This document shows positions 1 to 6,274 of a stretch of 8,715 nucleotides of DNA, one piece after another (position 1 is the stretch's first letter; every line of letters starts with the position of its first letter). The notes below the pieces were generated by a model that did no database searches, had not been told where the DNA came from, and worked only from the letters and a program-made list of their open reading frames with translations. The translations under genes and the position numbers were made by a program. The stretch is taken from positions 1 through 8,715 of the forward strand of contig CAZPEM010000137.1 of the NCBI GenBank assembly GCA_964585575.1. The letters run 5' to 3'. The stretch comes from UBA4655 sp964585575. Its GTDB lineage: Bacteria; Planctomycetota; Planctomycetia; Pirellulales; UBA1268.

Positions 1-248
1 TGCCGCTGGGCCTGGCGAACCTCGTGACCGTGGCCGCGGTCGAGGAGTTCCGGCCGCAGCTCACAGCCGCGCTCGGAGCGAATCTCGCCGGCTGGGTCGC
101 CATCGCGATTCCGTGGGCGGTCTTCTTCCTCGGCTGGATCGTCTCCGGCCTGCTCACGCCGTCGGGCACCGACAACACGCCGATCCGGACCCACGGCCCT
201 CTCGACATCGAACGGGAACTCCAGCCCGACTACGCAGGTGCACGATGA
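1..248 (+). CDS. nuoH: NADH-quinone oxidoreductase subunit H, C-terminal end (5' truncated by window)
   Basis: Only the last 81 residues are visible, read in the frame whose codons begin at base 3; the gene starts before the window. NuoH is the membrane subunit that forms the quinone-binding site with NuoB/D and joins the membrane arm to the peripheral arm. The first visible residues, PLGLANLV, resemble the closing helix of NuoH (E. coli ends with a similar LP..LINLL segment). A second hydrophobic segment follows, beginning WVAIAIPWAVFFLGW, and then a polar tail of about 35 residues; both lie beyond the usual NuoH end. The GTG at 24 is an internal valine, not a start. The stop TGA (246-248) overlaps the nuoI ATG as ATGA. 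Identity rests on position directly before nuoI and on the short similarity, so it is solid by context but moderate by sequence alone. Confidence 0.85.
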   Translation, partial: PLGLANLVTVAAVEEFRPQLTAALGANLAGWVAIAIPWAVFFLGWIVSGLLTPSGTDNTPIRTHGPLDIERELQPDYAGAR

Positions 249-778
249 AGCCATCCGACCCTTCCATCGCCTGGATCGACGAGAAGCCGCTCGGGCTTGC
301 CGAACGGCTCTACCTCCCGCTCTTCATCCAGGGGCTCACCACGACGGCGAAGCACCTCGTGAGCCCGAAGGTGACCGTGAGCTACCCGGAGCAGCGGCCG
401 AACGTGGGCAACCCCCTGATTTACCGCGGCGTCCACCGGCTCAACCGCGACGAGGAGGGCCGCGTGAAGTGCGTGGCCTGCTTCCTGTGCGCGACCGCCT
501 GCCCGGCGCACTGCATCGACATCGTGGCGACCGAGAGCCCCTGGCCCGATCGCGAGAAGTATCCCGAGAGCTTCCAGATCGACGAGCTGCGGTGCATCTT
601 CTGCGGGATGTGCGAGGAGGCCTGCCCGGTCGACGCGATCGAGCTCACGAGCCTGCTCGACCTGACCGGCAAGAGCCGCGAGGAGATGATCTTCGACAAG
701 GAGAAGCTGCTGAGCGTGTACGACATGACGAAGGACGCCGAGCCGATGAAGTCGGAGTCGCTGGGAGGCACGCTCTGA
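245..778 (+). CDS. nuoI: NADH-quinone oxidoreductase subunit I (2x[4Fe-4S] ferredoxin-type)
   Basis: The product is 177 aa, close to the usual NuoI length (E. coli 180). It is the peripheral-arm subunit carrying clusters N6a and N6b, which pass electrons to N2 in NuoB near the quinone site. Two classic CxxCxxCxxxCP motifs are present: Cys 76, 79, 82 and 86 (CVACFLCATACP) and Cys 117, 120, 123 and 127 (CIFCGMCEEACP). An amphipathic N-terminal region (about residues 20-40) precedes them, as expected for the part that lies on the membrane surface. The ATG at 245 is chosen because it gives the family N-terminus, overlaps the nuoH stop as ATGA and has AGGTG at 236-240. The same frame stays open upstream to 113, but that part is out-of-frame nuoH. 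No key residue is missing. Confidence 0.97.
   Translation: MKPSDPSIAWIDEKPLGLAERLYLPLFIQGLTTTAKHLVSPKVTVSYPEQRPNVGNPLIYRGVHRLNRDEEGRVKCVACFLCATACPAHCIDIVATESPWPDREKYPESFQIDELRCIFCGMCEEACPVDAIELTSLLDLTGKSREEMIFDKEKLLSVYDMTKDAEPMKSESLGGTL
763..768 (+). promoter_or_regulatory. Shine-Dalgarno site of nuoJ
   Basis: GGGAGG lies 9 nt before the ATG at 778, inside the last codons of nuoI. It supports the start that overlaps the nuoI stop by one base (TGATG), an arrangement that allows re-initiation by the same ribosome. Confidence 0.7.
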
Positions 779-1497
779 TGACGCTCCCGGAAATTCTCAC
801 TCCCGGGCGGCTGCTCGCCGGCGCGGTGACGGCAGCGGCGATCTCGCTCTGGCTGCTTCTCCCCAGGGGACGCGAGAGCGGCATCGCCCGCTGGCTCGGC
901 ATTCTGCTGGGCATCGCGGCCCTCGCGGGACTCGCCTGTGCAGGCCGCCGGCTGGGCAGTCTCGGCGACGAGGCGGTGTTTCTCACGGTGTCGCTCGTGG
1001 CGGTGGTGTCGGGAGCCGCCACCGTGCTGACACGCTCGCCGGTCTACTCCGCGATCTGGTTCGCAATGTGTCTTTTGGGCGTGGCGGGCGTGCTGCTCGT
1101 GCTCGGGGCACAGTTTCTCGGCGTGGCCACGATCGTCGTCTACGCCGGCGCGATCCTCGTGATGTTCCTCTTCGTTCTCATGCTCGCGCAGCCCGCGGGC
1201 CTCGCACCCTACGACCGCGTCAGCAACGAGCCGTTTTTGTCGGCCGTGACGGCCGCGGTCCTGCTCGGCCTGCTCACGCTGTCGATCGGCAGGCTGTCCG
1301 GCGCGGCGGCCGCACCGGTCGCGGCCGTGGCGGCCGACCCCCTCTCAGAGAACCACGTGGCGAGGCTCGGGGCTGAACTGTTCGGCCGGCACCTCGTCTC
1401 CGTCGAGGCGGCGGGAGTGCTGCTCCTGGTCGCCCTCATCGGCGCGATCGCGGTGGTATCGAGAAGCGAGGCGGCGGGCCGGGAGGACGCCCGATGA
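778..1497 (+). CDS. nuoJ: NADH-quinone oxidoreductase subunit J, with N-terminal two-helix extension
   Basis: The product is 239 aa, longer than the common 165-185. NuoJ is a small integral membrane subunit beside NuoK and NuoH, and its third family helix has a pi-bulge linked to coupling. The hallmark is VVYAGAILVMFLFVLML at about residues 121-136 (Tyr122, Gly124), equivalent to the IVYAGAIMVLF segment of E. coli NuoJ. The final helix, near residues 207-227, follows LFGRHLVSVE and matches the LFGPYVLAVE region. The family core begins near residue 64. The first 63 residues add two hydrophobic stretches (about 12-29 and 37-55), giving roughly seven helices instead of five. The start at ATG 778 has a good Shine-Dalgarno and touches the nuoI stop. 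No in-frame ATG lies nearer the family start before the core, so the extension is probably real. Confidence 0.95.
   Translation: MTLPEILTPGRLLAGAVTAAAISLWLLLPRGRESGIARWLGILLGIAALAGLACAGRRLGSLGDEAVFLTVSLVAVVSGAATVLTRSPVYSAIWFAMCLLGVAGVLLVLGAQFLGVATIVVYAGAILVMFLFVLMLAQPAGLAPYDRVSNEPFLSAVTAAVLLGLLTLSIGRLSGAAAAPVAAVAADPLSENHVARLGAELFGRHLVSVEAAGVLLLVALIGAIAVVSRSEAAGREDAR
1481..1486 (+). promoter_or_regulatory. Shine-Dalgarno site of nuoK
   Basis: GGGAGG sits 7 nt before ATG 1494 and 10 nt before ATG 1497. Both ATGs are in frame (Met-Met), so the site slightly favours 1494, but either start is workable and they differ by one residue. Confidence 0.65.
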
Positions 1498-1985
1498 TGC
1501 CCGCCACGCTCGCCGACATCCCGGCGGTCATCGCCGCCGGAATGCCTGCCGACGGCCTCACGGTGAACGGCCTGCTGGTCGGCGCGATCCTGTTCGTGAT
1601 CGGGCTCGTGGGGATCCTCACCCGCCGCAACCTGATCGTGATGTTTCTCTGTGCCGAACTGATGCTCCAGGGAGTTTCCGTGAGTCTCGTCGCCTGGAGC
1701 CGTCATCACGGCGACTGGGGCGGGCAGATGCTCGTCATCTTCGTGCTCACCGTGGCGGCCTGCGAGGCGGCGATCGCGCTGGTGCTCGTGCTCGGCGCAT
1801 TCGCGAGGACGGGCCGGCTCGACAGCCAGGCTTGGCAGAGCCTCCGCGAGGGCAACCTGCCCCGCGTCGTCGACCACGCCCTGCCGCCCATCGACGCCGC
1901 CGCGGCATCGTGGCCGAAGCTCACGCCGGCAGGCGTTCTGCCCGAGACCGACGAGGATGAACTGCTCGAGCGCGAGCACGTCTGA
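1494..1985 (+). CDS. nuoK: NADH-quinone oxidoreductase subunit K, with N- and C-terminal extensions
   Basis: The product is 163 aa against about 100 for the family. NuoK is the three-helix, MrpC-like subunit next to NuoN. The core runs from about residue 25 to 105. Its two membrane glutamates are present: Glu55 in CAELML and Glu91 in AACEAAIAL, matching E. coli Glu36 and Glu72, which are needed for proton pumping. The RRNL turn after helix 1 is also conserved. About 20 residues precede the core, and about 55 follow it, ending in an acidic stretch (ETDEDELLEREHV). The tail is probably cytoplasmic or peripheral; I do not recognise it. The start overlaps the nuoJ stop (ATGATG), and the tail's last 29 bases contain an alternative in-frame start for nuoL. 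Confidence 0.96.
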   Translation: MMPATLADIPAVIAAGMPADGLTVNGLLVGAILFVIGLVGILTRRNLIVMFLCAELMLQGVSVSLVAWSRHHGDWGGQMLVIFVLTVAACEAAIALVLVLGAFARTGRLDSQAWQSLREGNLPRVVDHALPPIDAAAASWPKLTPAGVLPETDEDELLEREHV

Positions 1986-2007
1986 ACCCCAAGCACCCGC
2001 CTTCCCG

Positions 2008-4487
2008 ATGCCCGTGAGCACCCCGACCCTGCAAGCCCTCGTGCCCGCCCTGCCGCTCGCCGCGGCGATCCTGACCATGCTCCTTGGCCGAAGGCTCGGC
2101 CACCGCGCACACCTGCCGGCGGTCGTCGGCATCGCCGGCGCGGCCGTGGCGGCCGTCATGCTGCTGCTGTCGACCCATGCGATTGCAACCCATGAGATTG
2201 CAGCCCATGGGGCCGACGCCGGCCACGGGCCCCCCCACTCCGCCGACGCCGCGTTCCAGACGGCAAAGCGGTTCGACAGCCCCGCCACGCTCTGGCACTG
2301 GGCCACCATCGACGACGCGATCGTTCCCTCGCCCGCGGCCATTCCCCCCGGCACGCCGCTCTCCGCGCCGAGTTCCGGCGGATCGGCCGCGACGATTCCG
2401 TTCTCCATCCCGATCCAGCTGCGGCTCGATCCTCTCACGGCGACGATGCTCGCGCTCGTCACGTGCGTCGGCCTGCTCGTCGCCATCTACTCGATCGGCT
2501 ACATGAACCACGATCCCGACTACGCCAGGTTCTTCTCGCTCGTCGCCCTCTTCGTCTTCTCGATGACGATGCTCGTGAGCGCGACGAATTTTCTCGTCGT
2601 CTACGTCTTCTGGGAGGCGGTCGGGGCCTGCAGCTACCTGCTGATCGGATTCTGGTTCCGCAAGCCGGAGGCCGCCCGAGCCGCAAAGAAGGCGTTCCTC
2701 GTCAACCGCGTCGGCGACTTCGGCCTCGCGATCGCGGTGTTCCTCATCTGGCTGACCTACGGCACGCTCAATTTCCACGACGTGACGCTCGCCGATGGGA
2801 GCCTTCAGCCGGGCGTGCTCGGAGTGACACGCCTGGAGGAGCCGGGCAGGATCGTCGGCGGCGCCGTCGGCACGGCGATCTGCCTCTGTCTGCTCCTGGC
2901 GGCGTGCGGCAAGAGCGCGCAGGCCCCGCTTCACGTCTGGCTGCCCGACGCCATGGAGGGGCCGACCCCCGCAAGCTCCCTCATCCACGCTGCCACGATG
3001 GTGACGGCGGGCATCTATCTCGTGGCCCGCTGCGCCCCGCTCTTCGAGGCCTGCCCGGGGGCGCTCGTCGCTGTTTCGCTCGTGGGGGCCGTGACCGCCC
3101 TCCTGGCGGGCCTCATCGCGACGGTGCAGAACGACCTGAAGCGGGTGCTCGCCTACTCGACGATCAGCCAGCTCGGCTACATGTTCGTGAGCCTCGGAAC
3201 GGGCACGCTCCTCGGGTTCACCGCCGCGATCTTCCACCTCGTCACCCACGCCTTCTTCAAGGCCCTGCTCTTCATGGGCGCAGGCTCCGTCATGCACTCG
3301 ATGGGAGGGGTCATCGACATGCGACGGTTCGGGGGCCTGCGCCGCATCATGCCGATCACGGCGGCGACGTTCCTCGTCGGCAGCCTCGCGCTCGCGGGCG
3401 TTCCCCCCTTCGCCGGGTTCTTCAGCAAGGACGAAATCCTCGCCTCGGTCCACGCGAAGGCGTTTCCCGGCGGCCACGACGGACACCACGAGCCCTCGAC
3501 CGTGGCGACCGCGGTCCACCCGGTAGCCTTTTCCGGGAGGAACCCGGCCGCTTTTTCCGGGAGGAACCCGGCGGCCGACCCGGNNNNNNNNNNNNNNNNN
3601 NNNNNNNNNNNNNNNNNNNNNNNNNNNNNNNNNNNNNNNNNNNNNNNNNNNNNNNNNNNNNNNNNNNNNNNNNNNNNNNNNNNTTTTCCGGGAGGAACCC
3701 GGCCGCTTTTTCCGGGAGGAACCCGGCGGCCGACCCGGTCGCCCTGCCGGCGGCGGTGGCCTGGCTCGACGGCCTCGACCGCCCCCATGTCTGGAAGGCG
3801 ATCTGGTGGATGGCGCTCGCCACGGCGGGCCTCACGGCCTTCTACACGTTCCGCGCGGTCTTCATGACCTTCACCGGACCCGAGCGGGTGCCCGAAGAGG
3901 CGGCCGGCCACGACCACGGGCATGGCGGCTCCGGGCCGCATGAGTCGCCGCCGGCGATGACGATTCCGCTTTGCATACTGGCGGCGGCGTCGGCCGTGTC
4001 GGGCTGGTGGCTCTTCTCCACCCACGCGCTCTCCGACTTCCTCGCGGTCACGCCGTCGCTCGCCGCGCCGGCCGTCGCCGCCACCGCCGTGCCACACGCC
4101 TTCCACATGGACATCGCGATCCAGGGAACGCTCGCCGCGGCCATCGGCATCGCGGTCGCCGCGATCGGACATCTCGGCCGCCGCAGCGACGGGCCGCAGA
4201 TGGAGCGGTTCCTCGGCCCGCTCGAATGGCTCTTCGCGAACCGCTTCTTCATCGACCAGCTCTACTCGGCCTTCGTCGTGAAGCCGCTCGAGGGGCTCGC
4301 GTTCGTCGCGGCCGCCTTCGACCGATTCGTGATCGACGGGACGGTCGACGCCGTCGGCCGGCTCCCGGTCGCCGCCGGCTCGATCGTCCGCGGGCTCCAG
4401 TCGGGGCTCGTGCAGCGGTACGCGCTCGCCGGAGCCAGCGGCGTGCTGCTCATCGTGCTGGCGCTCTTCTGGCGGCTGCGGGGGTAA
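2008..4487 (+). CDS. nuoL: NADH-quinone oxidoreductase subunit L, interrupted by an assembly gap
   Basis: This is the distal antiporter-like, proton-pumping subunit. The frame that starts at ATG 2008 runs for 525 residues into the N gap; after the gap the gene continues in a different displayed frame to TAA 4485-4487. Collapsing the duplicated 55 bp and the Ns gives one ORF of 774 aa, against about 610-650 in typical NuoL. Conserved residues before the gap are Glu203 (FWEAVGACSYLLIG), Asp237 (NRVGD), Lys302 (GKSAQAPLHVWLPDAM), Lys378 (QNDLKRVLAYST) and Lys418 (HAFFKALLF). After the gap come the helix around TAFYTFRAVF and a C-terminal region (FFIDQLYSAFVVKPLEG) typical of the part holding the lateral helix. 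Extra material lies in an approximately 80-residue loop after the first helices (about 55-135) and in the repeat-bearing loop (about 485-535). ATG 1957 would add 17 residues overlapping nuoK. I prefer 2008 because MPVSTPTLQALVPALPL fits the family N-terminus, although it lacks a clear Shine-Dalgarno. Confidence 0.93.
2173..2217 (+). repeat. 15-bp tandem repeat inside nuoL (about 2.5-3 units)
   Basis: ACCCATGCGATTGCA (2173-2187) is followed by ACCCATGAGATTGCA (2188-2202), with 14 of 15 bases equal, and by a decayed third unit beginning GCCCATG at 2203. In the nuoL frame it encodes THAIA-THEIA-AHGAD. It lies in the enlarged loop after the first helices and is more AT-rich than its surroundings. 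Because the period is a multiple of three, unit gain or loss keeps the frame. Confidence 0.85.
3525..3572 (+). repeat. 24-bp tandem repeat with internal palindrome, in frame in nuoL
   Basis: Two 24-bp units, 3525-3548 and 3549-3572, differ at only two bases. Each holds the inverted repeat CCGGG-AGGAA-CCCGG (3533-3547 and 3557-3571) preceded by a run of four or five T. Read in the nuoL frame, the units encode AFSGRNPA twice. The element falls in a non-membrane loop after the conserved SKDEI segment, where typical NuoL has little sequence. Its base pattern differs from the flanking coding DNA. Confidence 0.9.
3529..3583 (+). repeat. Left copy of the exact 55-bp duplication flanking the gap
   Basis: These 55 bases are identical to 3684-3738, offset by 155. 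The copy ends at the first N. It contains most of the two 24-bp palindromic units plus the bases encoding ADP. Confidence 0.95.
3584..3683. other. Assembly gap, exactly 100 N
   Basis: The run of 100 Ns is a round-number placeholder, so the real length is unknown. To keep nuoL in frame, the true spacing between bases 3583 and 3684 must leave remainder 2 on division by 3. The displayed 100 leaves remainder 1. An overlap of 55 bp (spacing of -55) satisfies the requirement. Confidence 0.99.
3684..3738 (+). repeat. Right copy of the exact 55-bp duplication flanking the gap
   Basis: This copy is identical to 3529-3583 and begins at the first base after the Ns. It includes palindromes at 3688-3702 and 3712-3726. 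In the frame used by the rest of nuoL it encodes the same FSGRNPAAFSGRNPAADP as the left copy, then continues VALPAAVAWLDG into unique sequence. Confidence 0.95.
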
Positions 4488-4495
4488 GCGGACTG

Positions 4496-6274
4496 ATGAA
4501 CGGTTTCTCGCCATCGACCCACCTGATCGTCACACTCGCCTGCCCGCTCCTCGGCGCGGTCGTGGCGTGGGTGATCGGCTCACGCGGCCTGTCGGCGCTC
4601 CGGCAGAGCGCGGTCGTCACGACGCTCGTCACGCTCGTGCTGGCGGGCTGGCTCGTCATGCGGTATCTGGCGAGCCCCGAGGCGGCCGCCGGCGAGCCCT
4701 ACGCCGTCGCGTCGTTTCCCTGGCTCGTCTCTTCGCCCGCCGCCGACGGAAGTCCGGGCGGATTCGACATCCGCCTTTCGCTCGGACTCGACGGACTCTC
4801 GCTCTGGCTCTTCGCGCTCTCGGCGCTCCTGTCGCTGACGGCCGTGCTCGTCAGCTGGGAGGCGGTGAAGGATCGCGCGATCGGCTTCTATTCGCTCCTG
4901 CTCGTGCTGGAGTCCGCGATGCTCGGGGTGTTCGCCGCCCGAGACGTGATTCTCTTCTACGTCTTCTTCGAGTTCACGCTCGTGCCGCTCTTCTTCCTGA
5001 TCGGCATCTGGGGCCACGACGATCGCCGAAGGGCGGCGGCGAAATTCTTCGTCTACACGCTCGCCGGCAGCGTGCTCGCGTTTCTCGGGCTGCTCACGAT
5101 CGTGCTTTGGAACGCCGCCCACACCGGCTCGCTCTCCTTCGACATCGCCACGCTCACGGCCGGATTGGCGGTCCATCCGATCCCGATGACGGCCGAGAGC
5201 GGGTGGCTCCAGATGTGGGTATTTCTCGCGCTCCTCGCAGGATTCGCGATCAAGGTGCCGATCTTCCCCTTCCACACCTGGCTTCCGCTGGCACACGTCG
5301 AGGCGCCCACGGCGGGCTCGGTCGACCTCGCGGGCGTGATGCTCAAGATCGGCATGTACGGCTTCCTGCGTTTCTCGCTGCCAATGCTGCCGGAGGCCTC
5401 CGCCGCGGCCGCTCCTTGGCTGGTGGCGCTCGGGGTCGTGGGCATCCTTTACGGCGCGCTCGTGGCGCTCGCGCAGACCGATCTCAAGCGGCTCGTCGCG
5501 TACTCCAGCGTGAGCCACATGGGCTACTGCGTGATGGGGTTATTTGCGCTCGAGCCGGTCGCGATCGAAGGGGCGAACCTCCAGCTCATCAACCACGGTC
5601 TCTCGTCGGCGGGCCTCTTCGCCCTCGTCGGCATGATCTACGAGCGGTTCCACACGCGGTCGATCGCCAACCTCGGCGGCATCGCCTCGAAGGCGCCCTG
5701 GCTCGCCGTGCTCTTCATGATCTTCACCTTCTCGAGCATCGGGCTCCCCGGCCTCAACGGGTTCGTCGGGGAGTTTCTCATTCTCGCCGGGACGTTCCAG
5801 CGGGCGTGGTCGGCCGCGCCGGCCTCGTTCGCCGCGGCCTACCTGGCGATGGCCATCCTCGCGGTCCTCGGCGTCGTGCTCGGCGCCTGGTACATGCTTT
5901 CGGCGGTGGAGCGGGTGCTCTTTGGCCCGTCACGGGAGCCGCCGGGGCACGGCTCGCACGCCCATGGCGATCATGGCCACGCCCCCCATGGCCACGAACA
6001 TCACGCCGTTCACGATCACGCCGGTCAGCATGCCGCCGCGAAGCATCCGCTCGATCTCGCCTGGTTCGAGTGGGCGGCGCTCCTGCCGCTGGTGGTCTTC
6101 GTGTTCTGGATCGGCCTGGCGCCCGGCACGTTCCTCCGTCCGGCCGCCCCGGCGGTTCGGGACGCGACGCTCGCGAGCCGCGAGGCATTCGCAACCAGAG
6201 TCGCCGCTGACTCGCCTGCCGGCGCGGCCACGAAGCCCGACGCCCGTGAAGTCACCCTCGAAGGGAATCCATGA
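4496..6274 (+). CDS. nuoM: NADH-quinone oxidoreductase subunit M, with histidine-rich loop
   Basis: The product is 592 aa against about 500-540 in most bacteria. NuoM is the middle antiporter-like pump subunit between NuoN and NuoL. The channel residues are all in place: Glu159 (VFFEFTLVPLFFLIG), Lys253 (AIKVPIFPFHTWLP), Lys284 (GVMLKIGMYG), Lys331 (TDLKRLVAYSS) and Glu426 (NGFVGEFLIL). The first, second, third and last correspond to E. coli Glu144, Lys234, Lys265 and Glu407. The extra length is a loop at about 477-517 with 13 histidines, and a tail of about 45 residues after the last helix (about 523-545). ATG 4496 is 8 nt after the nuoL stop; a G-run at 4480-4484 is a weak ribosome-binding candidate. 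The stop overlaps the nuoN start as ATGA. The frame is open far upstream, but that part is out-of-frame nuoL. Confidence 0.97.
   Translation: MNGFSPSTHLIVTLACPLLGAVVAWVIGSRGLSALRQSAVVTTLVTLVLAGWLVMRYLASPEAAAGEPYAVASFPWLVSSPAADGSPGGFDIRLSLGLDGLSLWLFALSALLSLTAVLVSWEAVKDRAIGFYSLLLVLESAMLGVFAARDVILFYVFFEFTLVPLFFLIGIWGHDDRRRAAAKFFVYTLAGSVLAFLGLLTIVLWNAAHTGSLSFDIATLTAGLAVHPIPMTAESGWLQMWVFLALLAGFAIKVPIFPFHTWLPLAHVEAPTAGSVDLAGVMLKIGMYGFLRFSLPMLPEASAAAAPWLVALGVVGILYGALVALAQTDLKRLVAYSSVSHMGYCVMGLFALEPVAIEGANLQLINHGLSSAGLFALVGMIYERFHTRSIANLGGIASKAPWLAVLFMIFTFSSIGLPGLNGFVGEFLILAGTFQRAWSAAPASFAAAYLAMAILAVLGVVLGAWYMLSAVERVLFGPSREPPGHGSHAHGDHGHAPHGHEHHAVHDHAGQHAAAKHPLDLAWFEWAALLPLVVFVFWIGLAPGTFLRPAAPAVRDATLASREAFATRVAADSPAGAATKPDAREVTLEGNP
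5948..6046 (+). other. Histidine-rich segment of NuoM
   Basis: Residues 485-517 of NuoM contain 13 histidines in 33 positions, mixed with Gly, Ala and Asp. At DNA level it holds imperfect repeats of CATGGCCACG-like words. It sits between two late helices, so it should be solvent exposed. Metal binding is possible from composition only. Confidence 0.8.
6261..6266 (+). promoter_or_regulatory. Shine-Dalgarno site of nuoN
   Basis: AAGGGA lies 4 nt before ATG 6271, within the last codons of nuoM. It supports this start, which overlaps the nuoM stop as ATGA. Confidence 0.5.

Noticed and set aside
24..248. A separate small membrane protein starting at GTG 24
   Set aside because: The frame is open to the window edge, and the upstream residues PLGLANL match the NuoH end, so the GTG is an internal codon.
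1921..3519. Long minus-strand open frame (532 codons)
   Set aside because: It is antisense to nuoK/nuoL, very rich in Arg, Glu, Asp and Gly, has no recognisable domain, and arises because GC-rich codon third positions suppress stops on the other strand.
3533..3571. CCGGG/CCCGG hairpins as intrinsic terminators
   Set aside because: The T-run precedes the stem on the + strand and would be an A-run after the stem on the - strand, so neither transcript has a hairpin followed by U. The site is also inside a coding region.
3529..3738. CRISPR-like repeat-spacer structure around the gap
   Set aside because: The units are directly tandem with a 24-bp period, encode protein in the nuoL frame, and show no variable spacers or cas genes.
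2008..4487. nuoL as a frameshifted pseudogene
   Set aside because: The frame change coincides exactly with a 100-N placeholder; both halves are well conserved, and collapsing the duplicated 55 bp restores the frame.
3177..4514. Minus-strand open frame spanning the N gap
   Set aside because: It is composed of shadow sequence of nuoL on both sides of unknown bases, with Arg/Glu/Gly-rich low complexity and no domain.
4567..6210. Plus-strand open frame overlapping nuoM in another frame
   Set aside because: It is Arg/Gly-rich without motifs, while nuoM in the other frame has all family residues.
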